64,000 nucleotides of DNA from Gammaproteobacteria bacterium (lineage in GTDB: Bacteria > Pseudomonadota > Gammaproteobacteria > UBA6429 > Thiohalophilaceae): positions 186,001 to 250,000 of the forward strand of contig JACQBC010000001.1 of NCBI GenBank assembly GCA_016194635.1, given 5' to 3'. The notes beneath the pieces are model-generated. The model did not search any database and had not been told where the DNA came from. It saw nothing but the letters and a program-made list of their open reading frames with translations. Below are positions 1 to 8,888 of this stretch, one piece after another (positions within the stretch are counted from its first letter, which is position 1; every line of letters starts with the position of its first letter). Made by a program: the position numbers and the translations under genes.

Positions 1-1101
1 ATCAGTGATATCCACGCCATGATGGACCTCGTATTTTTCCTTCAAACCACGCAGAATTGCGATGGTATCTTCAACATTAGGTTCGTTCACCAATACTTTT
101 TGGAAACGCCGCTCTAAGGCCGCGTCTTTTTCGATATATTTGCGGTATTCATCCAAGGTGGTCGCACCTACACAATGTAACTCACCGCGTGCCAAGGCCG
201 GTTTCAACATATTCCCGGCATCCATCGCACCTTCAGCCTTGCCCGCGCCCACCATGGTATGAATTTCATCGATGAATAGAATGATCTGGCCTGCTTGTTT
301 GGCCAGATCGTTGATCACCGCCTTCAGGCGCTCTTCGAACTCGCCGCGAAACTTGGCCCCGGCGAGTAAGCTCCCCATGTCGAGCGATAACACCCGTCGG
401 CCTTTTAGACCTTCGGGTACCTCACCGTTAACCACGCGTTGCGCCAAGCCTTCAACAATCGCGGTTTTGCCCACCCCGGGTTCGCCAATCAATACGGGGT
501 TGTTTTTAGTACGGCGTTGTAAAATTTGTATGACCCGACGGATTTCATCGTCACGACCAATCACCGGATCGAGTTTGCCCTGCTCGGCACGCTCGGTGAT
601 ATCGATGGTGTATTTTTCCAGCGCCTGGCGTTGCTCCTCGGCATTGGGATCGTCAACCTTTTGCCCACCACGCACCTGTTCAATCGCCTTTTCCAAGGTC
701 GTGGTCTTGGCGCCGGCCTTACGCAGTAAATTGCCTAGTTCGCTTTTATCGTCAATCGCCGCCAGCACGAATAATTCGCTGGAAATAAACTGGTCTTTAC
801 GTTGCTGCGCGAGTTTATCCGTCACATTGAGCAAGCGCGCCAGCTCATTGGAAATATGCAGGTCACCTTGATTACCACTGACACTGGGTAGACGCTCCAT
901 GGCCTCGGCCAACTGCGAACGCAGCAAATTCACATTCACATTGGATAAGCCCAGCAGATGCCGCACCGACCCGCCCTGCTGATCCAGCATCGCCAGCATC
1001 ACATGCAGGGGCTCTACAAACTGGTGGTCACGGCCAATCGCCAGGCTTTGCGCCTCTTGCAGGGCGGCCTGAAATTTACTGGTTAATTTTTCCATACGCA
1101 T
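1..1101 (-). CDS. clpB: ClpB disaggregase, 5' part (truncated by window edge)
   Basis: The minus strand encodes the first 367 residues of a ClpB/Hsp104 AAA+ chaperone, which with DnaK extracts polypeptides from aggregates in the cytoplasm. The N-domain begins [11 protein letters not shown] and continues with a Clp_N repeat region. The first nucleotide-binding domain carries Walker [10 protein letters not shown] (about residue 205) and Walker [10 protein letters not shown], followed by the pore/sensor region with [11 protein letters not shown]. The frame stays open to base 1, so the middle domain and second AAA domain lie outside. I chose the start at 1101 rather than the internal Met at 1095 because the MR-x-x-x-LT-x-KFQ beginning matches the family. 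A sigma-32-like promoter lies upstream. In Pseudomonas clpB also neighbours yfiH, rluD and comL, as it nearly does here. Confidence 0.96.
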   Translation of the reverse strand, partial: MRMEKLTSKFQAALQEAQSLAIGRDHQFVEPLHVMLAMLDQQGGSVRHLLGLSNVNVNLLRSQLAEAMERLPSVSGNQGDLHISNELARLLNVTDKLAQQRKDQFISSELFVLAAIDDKSELGNLLRKAGAKTTTLEKAIEQVRGGQKVDDPNAEEQRQALEKYTIDITERAEQGKLDPVIGRDDEIRRVIQILQRRTKNNPVLIGEPGVGKTAIVEGLAQRVVNGEVPEGLKGRRVLSLDMGSLLAGAKFRGEFEERLKAVINDLAKQAGQIILFIDEIHTMVGAGKAEGAMDAGNMLKPALARGELHCVGATTLDEYRKYIEKDAALERRFQKVLVNEPNVEDTIAILRGLKEKYEVHHGVDITD

Positions 1102-1148
1102 GAGTGCGTTTCCTCGTTACTTATTCGTTAAAACAGGTTGCTGGAATT

Positions 1149-1175
1149 TATAGGGGCTATAAGGGTAGATTCAAG
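1149..1175 (-). promoter_or_regulatory. Heat-shock (sigma-32-type) promoter of clpB
   Basis: Read on the minus strand, CTTGAAT (1175-1169) is followed after 12 nt by CCCCTATA (1156-1149). This fits the sigma-32 consensus CTTGAA, 13-14 nt, CCCCAT-T. It ends about 48 nt upstream of the clpB start, so a normal leader is possible. ClpB is a classic RpoH target, which supports the reading; the start site itself is inferred. Confidence 0.7.
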
Positions 1176-1267
1176 CATAGGCTAAGGATAACTTGATCGG
1201 TATCAAGTTAGTGATGTTTAGCTTCAACAATGGGCCGCGGATGGGGAGGTGGCTTGCGGTTGGGTGT

Positions 1268-1296
1268 GACACGCCGTAAATACGTCCGTGTAGGCT
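1268..1296. repeat. Decayed half copy (F) of the conserved-core palindrome
   Basis: After a GAC, 26 nt match the outer half of the conserved core of copy A at 22 positions, including GTAAATACGTCC. The second half of the core, with the strong hairpin, is missing, and clear arms are no longer visible. It lies 54 nt beyond the stop codon of the flavoprotein gene at 1350, the same type of position as the intact copies. The rest of the 1102-1349 gap holds only the clpB promoter and leader. Confidence 0.55.
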
Positions 1297-1349
1297 GGGG
1301 GGCGACAAAATTAATAGTAGCCGCGATCCAATCCACCACCGCAATTACC

Positions 1350-2852
1350 TTACGCTGGTCGTTTGAACGTAGCCACTGAATTCGCCGGCGGTTTTTTTTC
1401 AGGATACAACTCATCCAAGGAAAGACTGGCCCCGGGCCGTTGCACGATGCGGATGTGTTCGCGGCGAAACTCGCGCGCGTTGCTCAAACCACAGGAATGC
1501 GCAATGACATTGATTTCGTGGTTCACCCATTTAGCATAATTCGCCACCCGCTCGGCCTTGTCGGTGACCACCAAACCTTTTTGTAAGCGTGGGTTATGGG
1601 TGGTAATACCGGTCGGGCAGGTGTCCATATGACACTGCAAGGATTGAATACAACCCAACGCAAACATAAATCCCCGCGCCGAGACCGCGAAATCCGCGCC
1701 CATACACAGCGCCCAGGCGACATTGGCCGAAGTGACCAACTTACCGGAGGCAATCACCCGGATACGATCCCGTAGTCCATATTCACTCAACACATCCACC
1801 ACCAACGGCAAGGATTCGCTGATCGACAAACCGACATAATCGGCGAGGATTTGCGGTGCGGCTCCGGTACCGCCTTCACCCCCATCAACGGTAATAAAAT
1901 CCGGAGCTGCGTCCAGACCACGGCGCACAATGGTTTCGCATAATTCGCGCGGAAAACGATCCGATCCAAACACCGATTTAAACCCCACGGGACGCCCGGT
2001 CCAGTCCCGGATCCGCTGCATCACATCTAACAATTGATCGCAGTTGCCAATGTCCTTGTGACGGTTGGGGCTGGACGAGGTTTTACCGGCGGGAATGCCC
2101 CGGATGCGGGCGATTTCTTCAGTGACCTTAATTGCCGGCAGGACACCGCCCCGGCCCGGTTTGGCCCCCTGCGAGAGTTTTATCTCAAAGGCCTTGACGA
2201 TGTCGCCCACGTCTTTGACGCGTTGCTGGGATAAATTACCCTCTAAATCCCGCACCCCGTATTTGGCGGTACCGATTTGAAAAATAATGTCGGCCTTGGC
2301 CTCCAAATGAAGCGGTGACATACCCCCTTCACCGGTGTTCAGCCACACCCCCGATTTTTCCGCGCCACGCACCAAGGCGCGCAGTGCCGGCGCGGAGACG
2401 GCTCCAAAACTCATCCCCGAAATATTAAACACCATCGGGGCGATGAAAGGTTTGTCGCAGGTAGGACCGATCACCAGAGGCGGCATCGGGATCTTTTCTT
2501 CTTCTAACCTTGAAAAGGGCGCGTTCACGAAAATCATCGCGCCGGGCTGGTTGAGGTCGTGAGTAGAACCAAAGCCGAGTAATCCCCCCAGACCTTTCGC
2601 AGTGCGATACACCCAGCCGCGGGTGGCACGATTAAACGGTTGCTCTTCCCGATCGTGGGCAAAAAAGTATTGGCGAAAATATTCCCCCAACCGCTCAAAC
2701 CGGTAACGCATCCGGCCGATCACTGGGTAATTGCGTCGGATCGCATGTCGGGTTTGGGTGACGTCTTGAATATACATGATCGCCACAAAAATCCCGCCCA
2801 GGGCTAATACCACACCTAGAATAATGATGATTCCATTGGCCAATGACGACAT
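1350..2852 (-). CDS. FMN-binding glutamate-synthase-family protein, membrane-anchored
   Basis: 500 residues. An N-terminal transmembrane helix (about residues 6-28) precedes the FMN-binding TIM-barrel synthase domain of the GltB family (about 120-460). Visible features are GGEGGTGAAP near the flavin phosphate site and a cysteine cluster C-x5-C-x4-C-P-T-G around residues 402-416, which in glutamate synthases binds a 3Fe-4S cluster. The glutaminase and GXGXG domains of full GltB are absent, so it cannot be a complete glutamate synthase alone; the amino-group donor and acceptor are unknown. Such single-domain homologues are widespread and usually annotated only as glutamate synthase family. An AAGGAG site precedes the ATG at 2852. 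The 209 bp between it and def show no gene. Confidence 0.85.
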   Translation of the reverse strand: MSSLANGIIIILGVVLALGGIFVAIMYIQDVTQTRHAIRRNYPVIGRMRYRFERLGEYFRQYFFAHDREEQPFNRATRGWVYRTAKGLGGLLGFGSTHDLNQPGAMIFVNAPFSRLEEEKIPMPPLVIGPTCDKPFIAPMVFNISGMSFGAVSAPALRALVRGAEKSGVWLNTGEGGMSPLHLEAKADIIFQIGTAKYGVRDLEGNLSQQRVKDVGDIVKAFEIKLSQGAKPGRGGVLPAIKVTEEIARIRGIPAGKTSSSPNRHKDIGNCDQLLDVMQRIRDWTGRPVGFKSVFGSDRFPRELCETIVRRGLDAAPDFITVDGGEGGTGAAPQILADYVGLSISESLPLVVDVLSEYGLRDRIRVIASGKLVTSANVAWALCMGADFAVSARGFMFALGCIQSLQCHMDTCPTGITTHNPRLQKGLVVTDKAERVANYAKWVNHEINVIAHSCGLSNAREFRREHIRIVQRPGASLSLDELYPEKKPPANSVATFKRPA

Positions 2853-3061
2853 GCGATACTCCTTAGGGGACTGATCGTTATCGAAGAATCATCGGCCGTA
2901 AAAGAAAAAAGCTTAAGCTGACGTCAGACGGGATCCCCCAGGGCAGGACAGGCGAAGAGGTAAAACTAACCGCTAAACGAAATGACCGCCGTGGCGGGAT
3001 CGCAGCGTGCAATACAGGCAAAGATCGGTAGCTAGGTTAGGCTAAACCGATAGGTTCAAAG

Positions 3062-3556
3062 CTATTTTTTGCGCGGGAATAAATCGTGGCGACGGCTCAC
3101 TAAGCGGTCCAAAAACAATAATCCGTCCAAGTGATCACATTCGTGTTGCACCGCGCGCGCCTCATAGCCACGCATGTCATACTGACGCGGTTGACCCAAT
3201 ACATCATGCGCGCGCAGTGTAATCGAGTCGGCGCGGATCACATTGCCGGTGAAATCCGGTACGGACATACAACCCTCCCGCCCCTTTACCATGCCTTCCC
3301 AGGAATCGATCTCGGGATTAATCAAAATCAACCGGCCGTGGTGCTGAATATTGGGTTTACCAGATACGTCTACGATTACGATGCGCTGCAAACGCCCCAC
3401 TTGCGGCGCCGCTATGCCCACTCCACCGGGGGAGGAACGCAGCGTCTGCTCTAAATCAGCGATAAAAGATTGTAACTCAGCATCAAAAACTTCCACCGGG
3501 TTGGAACGTTCTTTAAGCCGTGGATCCGGAAAGGTTAAAACCGGAAGCAATGCCAT
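3062..3556 (-). CDS. def: Peptide deformylase
   Basis: 164 residues, normal for a class I peptide deformylase, which removes the formyl group from the N-terminal Met of new proteins. All three family motifs are present: GVGIAAPQVG (45-54), EGCMS (94-98, metal-ligand Cys96) and HECDH (138-142, two His ligands and catalytic Glu). Its ATG is 2 nt after the stop of the gcvR-like gene, so it is the last gene of the probable operon rluD-pgeF-ZIP-gcvR-def. A second def may exist elsewhere, since many gammaproteobacteria have one beside fmt; this one is not in that context. Confidence 0.95.
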   Translation of the reverse strand: MALLPVLTFPDPRLKERSNPVEVFDAELQSFIADLEQTLRSSPGGVGIAAPQVGRLQRIVIVDVSGKPNIQHHGRLILINPEIDSWEGMVKGREGCMSVPDFTGNVIRADSITLRAHDVLGQPRQYDMRGYEARAVQHECDHLDGLLFLDRLVSRRHDLFPRKK

Positions 3557-3558
3557 GG

Positions 3559-4077
3559 CTACCCCACCAAGGTGTCGATGGGTGTTAGCCGTACCTCAAT
3601 CCCTTGTTGACGAATACTATCCAACGCCGACTCCAGGTTGGGAATACCTTGCTGAGCCTTACCCTCAATATGCATCACATAAATAGGGCTGGTTTCCGTA
3701 CCGGCGACATCGGATTCGAGATCCAAAATATGCAACCCCGCTTCCGCTAAAACCCCCGTGACCTTGGCAACGATGCCGGCCCGATCCGCGCCGTACACGC
3801 TGATACTCACATCCGGTAACATGTGTTGATGTAACTTGGCGTCGATGCTATCGATATGCAGGTGTAATTCCATGGATTCTGCTACAGCGGTTATCAAGTG
3901 AGTTAACGTGGCTTTGCTGCCCGCGAACTTCACCATCAACATGACGGCGAAGTTACCGCCCAGCCGTAGCATCGAGGCTTCACCTAAATTGCAGCCGCCT
4001 TCAAACAGCGCGGCGGTGATCTGGGCAACAATGCGGGGGCGATCCTTACCGATCAGGGTCAGCATGTACCAGTGCAT
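3559..4077 (-). CDS. gcvR: Two-ACT-domain regulator, GcvR-like
   Basis: 172 residues made of two consecutive ACT domains (about 4-75 and 90-165). The first has the GKDRPRIVAQIT pattern and the second GADRAGIVAKVTGVLAE, both typical of the amino-acid-binding ACT fold. In E. coli GcvR binds glycine and restrains GcvA, controlling the glycine cleavage operon. There is no DNA-binding domain here, as expected for GcvR, and no GcvA in the window. It sits between a ZIP metal transporter (15 nt upstream) and def (2 nt downstream), so co-transcription is likely. The fold is certain; the glycine role is inferred from length and architecture. Confidence 0.75.
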   Translation of the reverse strand: MHWYMLTLIGKDRPRIVAQITAALFEGGCNLGEASMLRLGGNFAVMLMVKFAGSKATLTHLITAVAESMELHLHIDSIDAKLHQHMLPDVSISVYGADRAGIVAKVTGVLAEAGLHILDLESDVAGTETSPIYVMHIEGKAQQGIPNLESALDSIRQQGIEVRLTPIDTLVG

Positions 4078-4092
4078 AGCGACCTCTGTGAT

Positions 4093-4872
4093 TCAATGCA
4101 ACGTAGAATGAGTAACATAGATCATCGCCATGCCGCACATAATAAGTATGAGTTGCTGCGCGGTGGCCTTGAGATCCACGCGTTGATGCAACCCTGGGAT
4201 CAGATCCGCCACCGCGATGTAAATAAAACTGGACGCGGCGATGGCTATAACATACGGCACGGCTTGCAACGAATGTTGCAACCAGAAATACGCCGCCACT
4301 GCGCCAAACAAGGTGGTGATACTGGTCAGGATGTTGAACAAAAACGCGCGCCGGCGGGATAACCCACTATGCAGCAACACCGCGAAATCGCCGACTTCTT
4401 GCGGGATCTCGTGCGCCGCCACTGCCAAACTGGTAATCACACCCAAGTGTATATTGGTTAAAAACGCTCCGGCGATTAAAACGCCGTCCACCAGGTTATG
4501 GATCCCATCGCCAATGAGGATCAAGGTGCCGGTGGCCTTGCGCCGGTGTTCGGCGCTGGGAGCATGGGCCTCGCACGCGTGCGCATGGCAGTGCCGCCAC
4601 AACACCATCTTCTCCATCAAGAAAAATCCCAGGATACCCAATAACACCGTCATGCCCAATTGATGGAATTCTAAACGGAACTCACCCTCGACCGCATGCG
4701 GCAATAAACCCAAAAAGGCCGCGCCCAACATCGCACCGATGGCGAAACTCACGGCGTGCGGCATAGCGCGTTCGCGTTGTGCTTCGGGAAACAACAAAAA
4801 AATCGCCGCGGCGAGCACACTGAGTACCCCGCCGAACAAACTGAAGATAATTACCCACCCTAGTAAACTCAT
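4093..4872 (-). CDS. ZIP-family divalent metal transporter
   Basis: 259 residues with about eight hydrophobic segments. The two metal-site signatures of ZIP transporters are present: HNLVDG at 125-130 (TM4) and HEIPQE at 154-159 (TM5). A short His/Cys-rich cytoplasmic loop (HCHAHACEAH, 94-103) lies between TM3 and TM4, where ZIP proteins carry their variable metal-binding loop. The probable role is uptake of zinc or another divalent ion across the inner membrane; the metal cannot be told from sequence. The gene follows pgeF by 34 nt in the same direction. It resembles the GufA/ZupT-like bacterial branch, but I do not assign a symbol. Confidence 0.9.
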   Translation of the reverse strand: MSLLGWVIIFSLFGGVLSVLAAAIFLLFPEAQRERAMPHAVSFAIGAMLGAAFLGLLPHAVEGEFRLEFHQLGMTVLLGILGFFLMEKMVLWRHCHAHACEAHAPSAEHRRKATGTLILIGDGIHNLVDGVLIAGAFLTNIHLGVITSLAVAAHEIPQEVGDFAVLLHSGLSRRRAFLFNILTSITTLFGAVAAYFWLQHSLQAVPYVIAIAASSFIYIAVADLIPGLHQRVDLKATAQQLILIMCGMAMIYVTHSTLH

Positions 4873-4906
4873 GGGCGCTGATGATACTCGATCGTTGTTA
4901 GAACCA

Positions 4907-5656
4907 CTATGCCGCCAACCAAATCAAACTTGCCATGCGCCCGGTAATGGCCTCGCGCCGATACGAATAAAAATAGTGACTATCGCGGTAGGTACAATAT
5001 TTACCGCCATAAACGCTGTTCACCCCCAGTTGTTGTAGTTCCAGGCGCGCCGCCGCGTACAGGTCCATCCACCAATGCTGCGGGGCTTGAGCCACAAATA
5101 CCTTGGCATAAGCGGGATGCCGCTGGATAAAGCCACGCTGGACCTCAACCCCGACCTCAAACGCCGTAGGACCGATGGCCGGACCTAACCATACTAATAG
5201 ATCGGCGGGCGACGCGGGTAATTGTTTTACCGTGGCACTGATAACCCCGGCTAATAATCCACGCCAGCCTGCATGCACCGCCGCTACACAACTGCCCCGG
5301 CGATCGGTGATCAACACGGGTAGACAATCGGCGCTCAATACGGCGCATACCACACCGACCTGGATGGAGATACTGGCATCGGCCCGCGGTGGCGGCTGCC
5401 GTTGTTGCGTCGCGTTGAAGACTTCACAACCGTGTACTTGGTTTAGCCAAAGAGGCTCGGAAGGTAGGGACTGTTGTTTAATCAACCGTTCTCGATTGCG
5501 CGACACGGCCAGCGGATCGTCGTTGACGTGCTGCGCCAGATTAAAACTACCGTACGGCCCGATGCTGACGCCCCCCAGACGCGTGCTACACCCCGCCTGC
5601 ACCACTGCCGGCGCGGGCCAATCGGCTACGATCCAACTAGCGCTGGTGTTTGGCAT
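4907..5656 (-). CDS. pgeF: YfiH/PgeF family peptidoglycan editing factor (polyphenol oxidase fold)
   Basis: 249 residues from the Met at 5656; an in-frame start at 5680 would add eight residues not seen in relatives. The family copper/zinc ligands are evident in NQVHG, SADCLP and AVHAGWRG, the His/Cys/His set shared with YfiH and LACC1. Members were called multicopper oxidases; later work showed purine-nucleoside phosphorylase/deaminase activity and, in E. coli, removal of wrongly incorporated L-Ser from peptidoglycan precursors. The start overlaps the end of rluD by 20 nt, so translation is probably coupled. The rluD-yfiH neighbourhood is conserved in gammaproteobacteria. Confidence 0.93.
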   Translation of the reverse strand: MPNTSASWIVADWPAPAVVQAGCSTRLGGVSIGPYGSFNLAQHVNDDPLAVSRNRERLIKQQSLPSEPLWLNQVHGCEVFNATQQRQPPPRADASISIQVGVVCAVLSADCLPVLITDRRGSCVAAVHAGWRGLLAGVISATVKQLPASPADLLVWLGPAIGPTAFEVGVEVQRGFIQRHPAYAKVFVAQAPQHWWMDLYAAARLELQQLGVNSVYGGKYCTYRDSHYFYSYRREAITGRMASLIWLAA

Positions 5657-6611
5657 GGTGTGTATCGGCGCGTAAAACATCGATCAGCTGTTGCATATCG
5701 CCGGGCATTGGCTGTTGCCACTGCAGCGGTTTTCCGCTATGCGGATGGTGTAATGCCAGGGTTTCCGCGTGTAAGGCTTGGCGTTTAAAGTGTTGCAACG
5801 TGGTGAGCAACACTTCGCTGGCATTGGCAGGAACCCGTTGGCGGCCGGAATAATCCGGATCACCCACCAGCGGGTAGGACAGATGGGCCATGTGCACGCG
5901 AATTTGGTGGGTACGGCCGGTAGCAAGTTTAACCCGGAGTAAGCTGTGTGTACGAAAACGTTCCACCACCCGGTAGTGGCTAAGCGCGGGTTTACCACCG
6001 CCGATCACCGCCATGCGGGTACGGTGCGTCGGGTGACGCCCAATCGGCGCGTCGACACTGCCACCCGCGGTCATGACCCCATGCACCACTGCTAAGTATT
6101 CACGTTGTACGCTTCGGGCTTGTAACTGTTCAACCAAGGATTTTTGTGCCTTGAGGTTGCGTGCTATGACCAATAAACCGCTGGTGTCCTTATCCAAGCG
6201 ATGGACGATACCCGCCCGCGGCACGTGGGCAAGTTCCGGGGCATGGTGTAATAAAGCGTTAAGCAAGGTGCCCGAGCGATTCCCCACCGCCGGATGTACC
6301 ACCAGCCCGGCGGGCTTATTGATGATCAATAAGGTTTGATCTTCATACAGAATATCCAAAGGCAGGGCCTCTGCCTGCCATTGTTCGACGACGGACAGTT
6401 CGGCCAATACCCGAATCTCTTGTCCTTGTGTCACTTTGTCCTTGGACCGTAAAACCTGCCCGTCGACCGTGACCTGACCGGCTTGTATCCATTGTTGCAG
6501 GCGGGAGCGGGAATAGGCATTGAACAGACGGGCAAGTACCTGGTCAAGGCGTTTTCCCGTCAGATCAGCCGGGACCGCAGCGCTGAGGGTTTCCGTTATG
6601 TTGTCTGACAT
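5637..6611 (-). CDS. rluD: 23S rRNA pseudouridine synthase RluD
   Basis: 324 residues from the ATG at 6611 (E. coli RluD has 326). An S4 RNA-binding domain (about 18-80) comes first, then the pseudouridine synthase domain with HRLDKDTSG around residues 138-146. Asp140 is the catalytic nucleophile. RluD modifies helix 69 of 23S rRNA (1911/1915/1917) and helps 50S assembly. The frame extends upstream to 6785, but that region runs across the divergent bamD promoter and start and does not resemble RluD, so I rejected it. It is the first gene of a likely rluD-pgeF-ZIP-gcvR-def operon. Confidence 0.95.
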   Translation of the reverse strand: MSDNITETLSAAVPADLTGKRLDQVLARLFNAYSRSRLQQWIQAGQVTVDGQVLRSKDKVTQGQEIRVLAELSVVEQWQAEALPLDILYEDQTLLIINKPAGLVVHPAVGNRSGTLLNALLHHAPELAHVPRAGIVHRLDKDTSGLLVIARNLKAQKSLVEQLQARSVQREYLAVVHGVMTAGGSVDAPIGRHPTHRTRMAVIGGGKPALSHYRVVERFRTHSLLRVKLATGRTHQIRVHMAHLSYPLVGDPDYSGRQRVPANASEVLLTTLQHFKRQALHAETLALHHPHSGKPLQWQQPMPGDMQQLIDVLRADTHHAKHQR

Positions 6612-6675
6612 ACCATGTATAATCCTAGGTTGAATAGGTATACTACACGCCGTACCGCATGAATTGGAAATTGCA

Positions 6676-7425
6676 ATGAAATTACTTCGCAGCTTCGTCC
6701 CGTTAACCGTGCTACTGCTCGTCGCCTGCTCCGGCGGCGTCACCAATCCCGATGATCCGACCAGCGGTATGGATGCCCCAGCCATCTACATCGAGGCCAA
6801 AAATGCCCTCAAGGATGGCAACTATGAAACCGCGATTAAATTCTACGAACGGCTGGAAGCGCGTTTTCCCTATGGCAACTTCGCCGAACGCGCCCAAATG
6901 GAAATTGCCTACGCCTATTACAAATACAATGAACCTGAATCCGCAATCCTGGCCGCGGATCGTTTTATCAAAATTCACCCCAATCACCCCAATGTGGACT
7001 ATCTGTACTATCTACGCGGCCTAGCGGCCTACGATCTCAGCAAATCTTTTTTAGATGAATTGTTTGATCAAGACCCTTCCGAACGTGACCCGAAATCCGC
7101 GCGCCGCGCGTTTCAATACTTTTCTGAACTGGTTAAGGCCTACCCCAAAAGCCGTTATATCAAAGACGCGGCGGATCGGATGCTGGCGATTCGTAATCGT
7201 CTGGCGATGTATGAAATCCACGTCGCCAATTATTATTTAAAACGTGGCGCCTACCTGGCTGCGGCCAACCGGGGCAAATACGTGGTGGAAAACTACCAAC
7301 ACAGCCCCGCCGTCACCCAAGCCTTGGGTATCATGATCAATGCCTACCAGCACCTAGGAATGACCGATCTGGCCAAGGATACGCAGCGGGTATTGGATCA
7401 AAACAACCAGAACCAAGCTAAATAG
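6676..7425 (+). CDS. bamD: Outer membrane assembly lipoprotein BamD (ComL)
   Basis: 249 residues from ATG 6676. A TTG four codons upstream is also in frame, but the signal peptide begins naturally with MKLLRSF. The lipobox ends at Cys18 (LLVAC), so the mature protein is lipid-anchored in the outer membrane. The remainder is TPR-like helical repeats with the BamD pattern (AIKFYERLEARFPYG, AYAYYKYNEPE, YYLRGLA). BamD is the essential partner of BamA in the beta-barrel assembly machine. It is divergent from rluD across a 64-nt gap containing TATAAT at 6618-6623, a possible -10 on the plus strand without a clear -35. Confidence 0.96.
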   Translation: MKLLRSFVPLTVLLLVACSGGVTNPDDPTSGMDAPAIYIEAKNALKDGNYETAIKFYERLEARFPYGNFAERAQMEIAYAYYKYNEPESAILAADRFIKIHPNHPNVDYLYYLRGLAAYDLSKSFLDELFDQDPSERDPKSARRAFQYFSELVKAYPKSRYIKDAADRMLAIRNRLAMYEIHVANYYLKRGAYLAAANRGKYVVENYQHSPAVTQALGIMINAYQHLGMTDLAKDTQRVLDQNNQNQAK

Positions 7426-7487
7426 CGGTTCGATTGGGAAACACCTTATTAAAAAACCACTATTCAATTCCTGCTATACCTGTGCAT

Positions 7488-8087
7488 ATGCGTACAAGTC
7501 AACAAAAACTCTCGCTCTGGTTAATTATTCTTATTGCTACCGGCGCTGGTATAGCTTGGGCCGGGCCGTTGGAAGAGGGCCATCAGGCCTTTGATGCGCA
7601 GCACTATGAACAGGCGTATAAACTATGGTTGCCTCTAGCGCAACAAGGCAACGCCGAGGCCCAATACAATCTGGCGTTATTATTTAAAAATGGTTTAGGA
7701 ATTCCTAAAGATGAACGCAAAGCCCTGGAATGGTTTCACCAGGCCGCGCACCAAGGTATGACCGACGCGATGTATAACATCGGAGTCATGTATTACGAGG
7801 GTAAGGGCGCGTATCGCAGCGACAAGAGCGCGATCGAATGGTGGCAGCTTGGCGCGGATAATAATCACCCCAATTGCGAATACAACCTCGGGGTCATGTA
7901 TGCCTACGGTATGGGTATTCAAAAAGATCTGAATAAAGCGCTCAAACTATGGCAGGCGGCCGCGCAACAGGGCCATGCCGAGGCCCGGGCAATGCTGGTG
8001 CGCGCTTACGAAGGCAAGATCCCCGGTGTAAAAGCCGACCCGGCCCTCGCCAGCCAATGGCGATCCAAACCGCCAATGACTAACTAG
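7488..8087 (+). CDS. Secreted Sel1-repeat (TPR-like) protein
   Basis: 199 residues from the ATG at 7488; an upstream in-frame TTG at 7434 would place 18 polar residues before the signal sequence. A hydrophobic signal peptide ends near IAWAG. Four to five Sel1-like repeats follow, each with the A-x2-G-x2-x-A-x2-N/M-L/I-G-x-M/L-Y pattern (for example EYNLGVMYAYGMG). Such proteins are periplasmic or surface scaffolds for protein contacts; the partner is unknown. The gene begins 62 nt after bamD and its last 8 nt overlap the end of convergent phoU. Confidence 0.85.
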   Translation: MRTSQQKLSLWLIILIATGAGIAWAGPLEEGHQAFDAQHYEQAYKLWLPLAQQGNAEAQYNLALLFKNGLGIPKDERKALEWFHQAAHQGMTDAMYNIGVMYYEGKGAYRSDKSAIEWWQLGADNNHPNCEYNLGVMYAYGMGIQKDLNKALKLWQAAAQQGHAEARAMLVRAYEGKIPGVKADPALASQWRSKPPMTN

Positions 8088-8826
8088 GTTTTTTCTCGTC
8101 ACGGTGGCTGGCGCGGACTTCCGCCTCTACCTGTTCAAGACTGATATGACGTACATCTTTTCCACCCACCAGGTAGATCACGTATTCGCAAATATTGCGG
8201 GCACGATCGCCGATGCGTTCCAAGGCGCGCGCCGACCACATCACGCCAATCACGCGCGGGATCGAGCGCGGGTCTTCCATCATATAGGTCATCAGTTGAC
8301 GCAGGATTCCCTCGTATTCCTGGTCGATCTTGATATCTTCCTTCGCTGTCTGGGTGGCGGCATACACGTCCATGCGCGCAAACGCATCCAAGGCCGCGTG
8401 TAAGGAGCGTCGGACGTGGTCGCCGAAATAACCAATACCAAGTAACGGCTTGGTATCCTTGGTGGTTTCACCTTCGATGAAACGCAAGGCCATGCGGCCA
8501 ACACGTTCGGCTTCGTCGCCGATACGTTCCAGATCGGTGATGGTTTTGATAATCGCCATCAATAAACGCAGGTCACCCGCCGCCGGCTGGCGCCGCGCCA
8601 AGATATGAATACACTCGTCGTCGATTTCGACTTCCAAGCGATTGATTTTGTAGTCGTTGGTGATCACCACCTCGGCCAGCGCGCCGTCCATGGTGGTTAA
8701 AGCCAGCACTGCATCGGCCAATTGCTGCTCCACCAAGCCGCCCATGTGCAACACCTTATTACGAACGTCTTCCAGCTCTTGGTTATATTTCTGGGAAATA
8801 TGGTGACCAATATCCGCTTTTTTCAT
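8080..8826 (-). CDS. phoU: Phosphate transport regulator PhoU
   Basis: 248 residues from ATG 8826, chosen over an in-frame GTG at 8832 because GAGGAG lies 5 nt before the ATG and directly against the GTG. PhoU is made of two three-helix bundles with E/D-x3-D metal-binding motifs; here ERIGDEAERVGRMA and ERIGDRARNICEY are seen in the two halves. It links PstSCAB to PhoR so that PhoB is dephosphorylated when phosphate is plentiful. It is the last gene of the pst cluster, 62 nt beyond pstB. Confidence 0.97.
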   Translation of the reverse strand: MKKADIGHHISQKYNQELEDVRNKVLHMGGLVEQQLADAVLALTTMDGALAEVVITNDYKINRLEVEIDDECIHILARRQPAAGDLRLLMAIIKTITDLERIGDEAERVGRMALRFIEGETTKDTKPLLGIGYFGDHVRRSLHAALDAFARMDVYAATQTAKEDIKIDQEYEGILRQLMTYMMEDPRSIPRVIGVMWSARALERIGDRARNICEYVIYLVGGKDVRHISLEQVEAEVRASHRDEKKPS

Positions 8827-8888
8827 AGACACTCCTCGCCTGCACGGCTCATGATTACACTATACCGCATCACAGCCGTTGCACAAAT

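Noticed and set aside
3024-3051. Hairpin after def as a terminator
   Set aside because: ATCGG/CCGAT with TAGC/GCTA and a bulge can pair, but there is no T-run on the minus strand, so I did not list it.
6612-6785. N-terminal extension of RluD
   Set aside because: It runs antisense through the bamD start and signal peptide and adds 58 residues with no RluD similarity.
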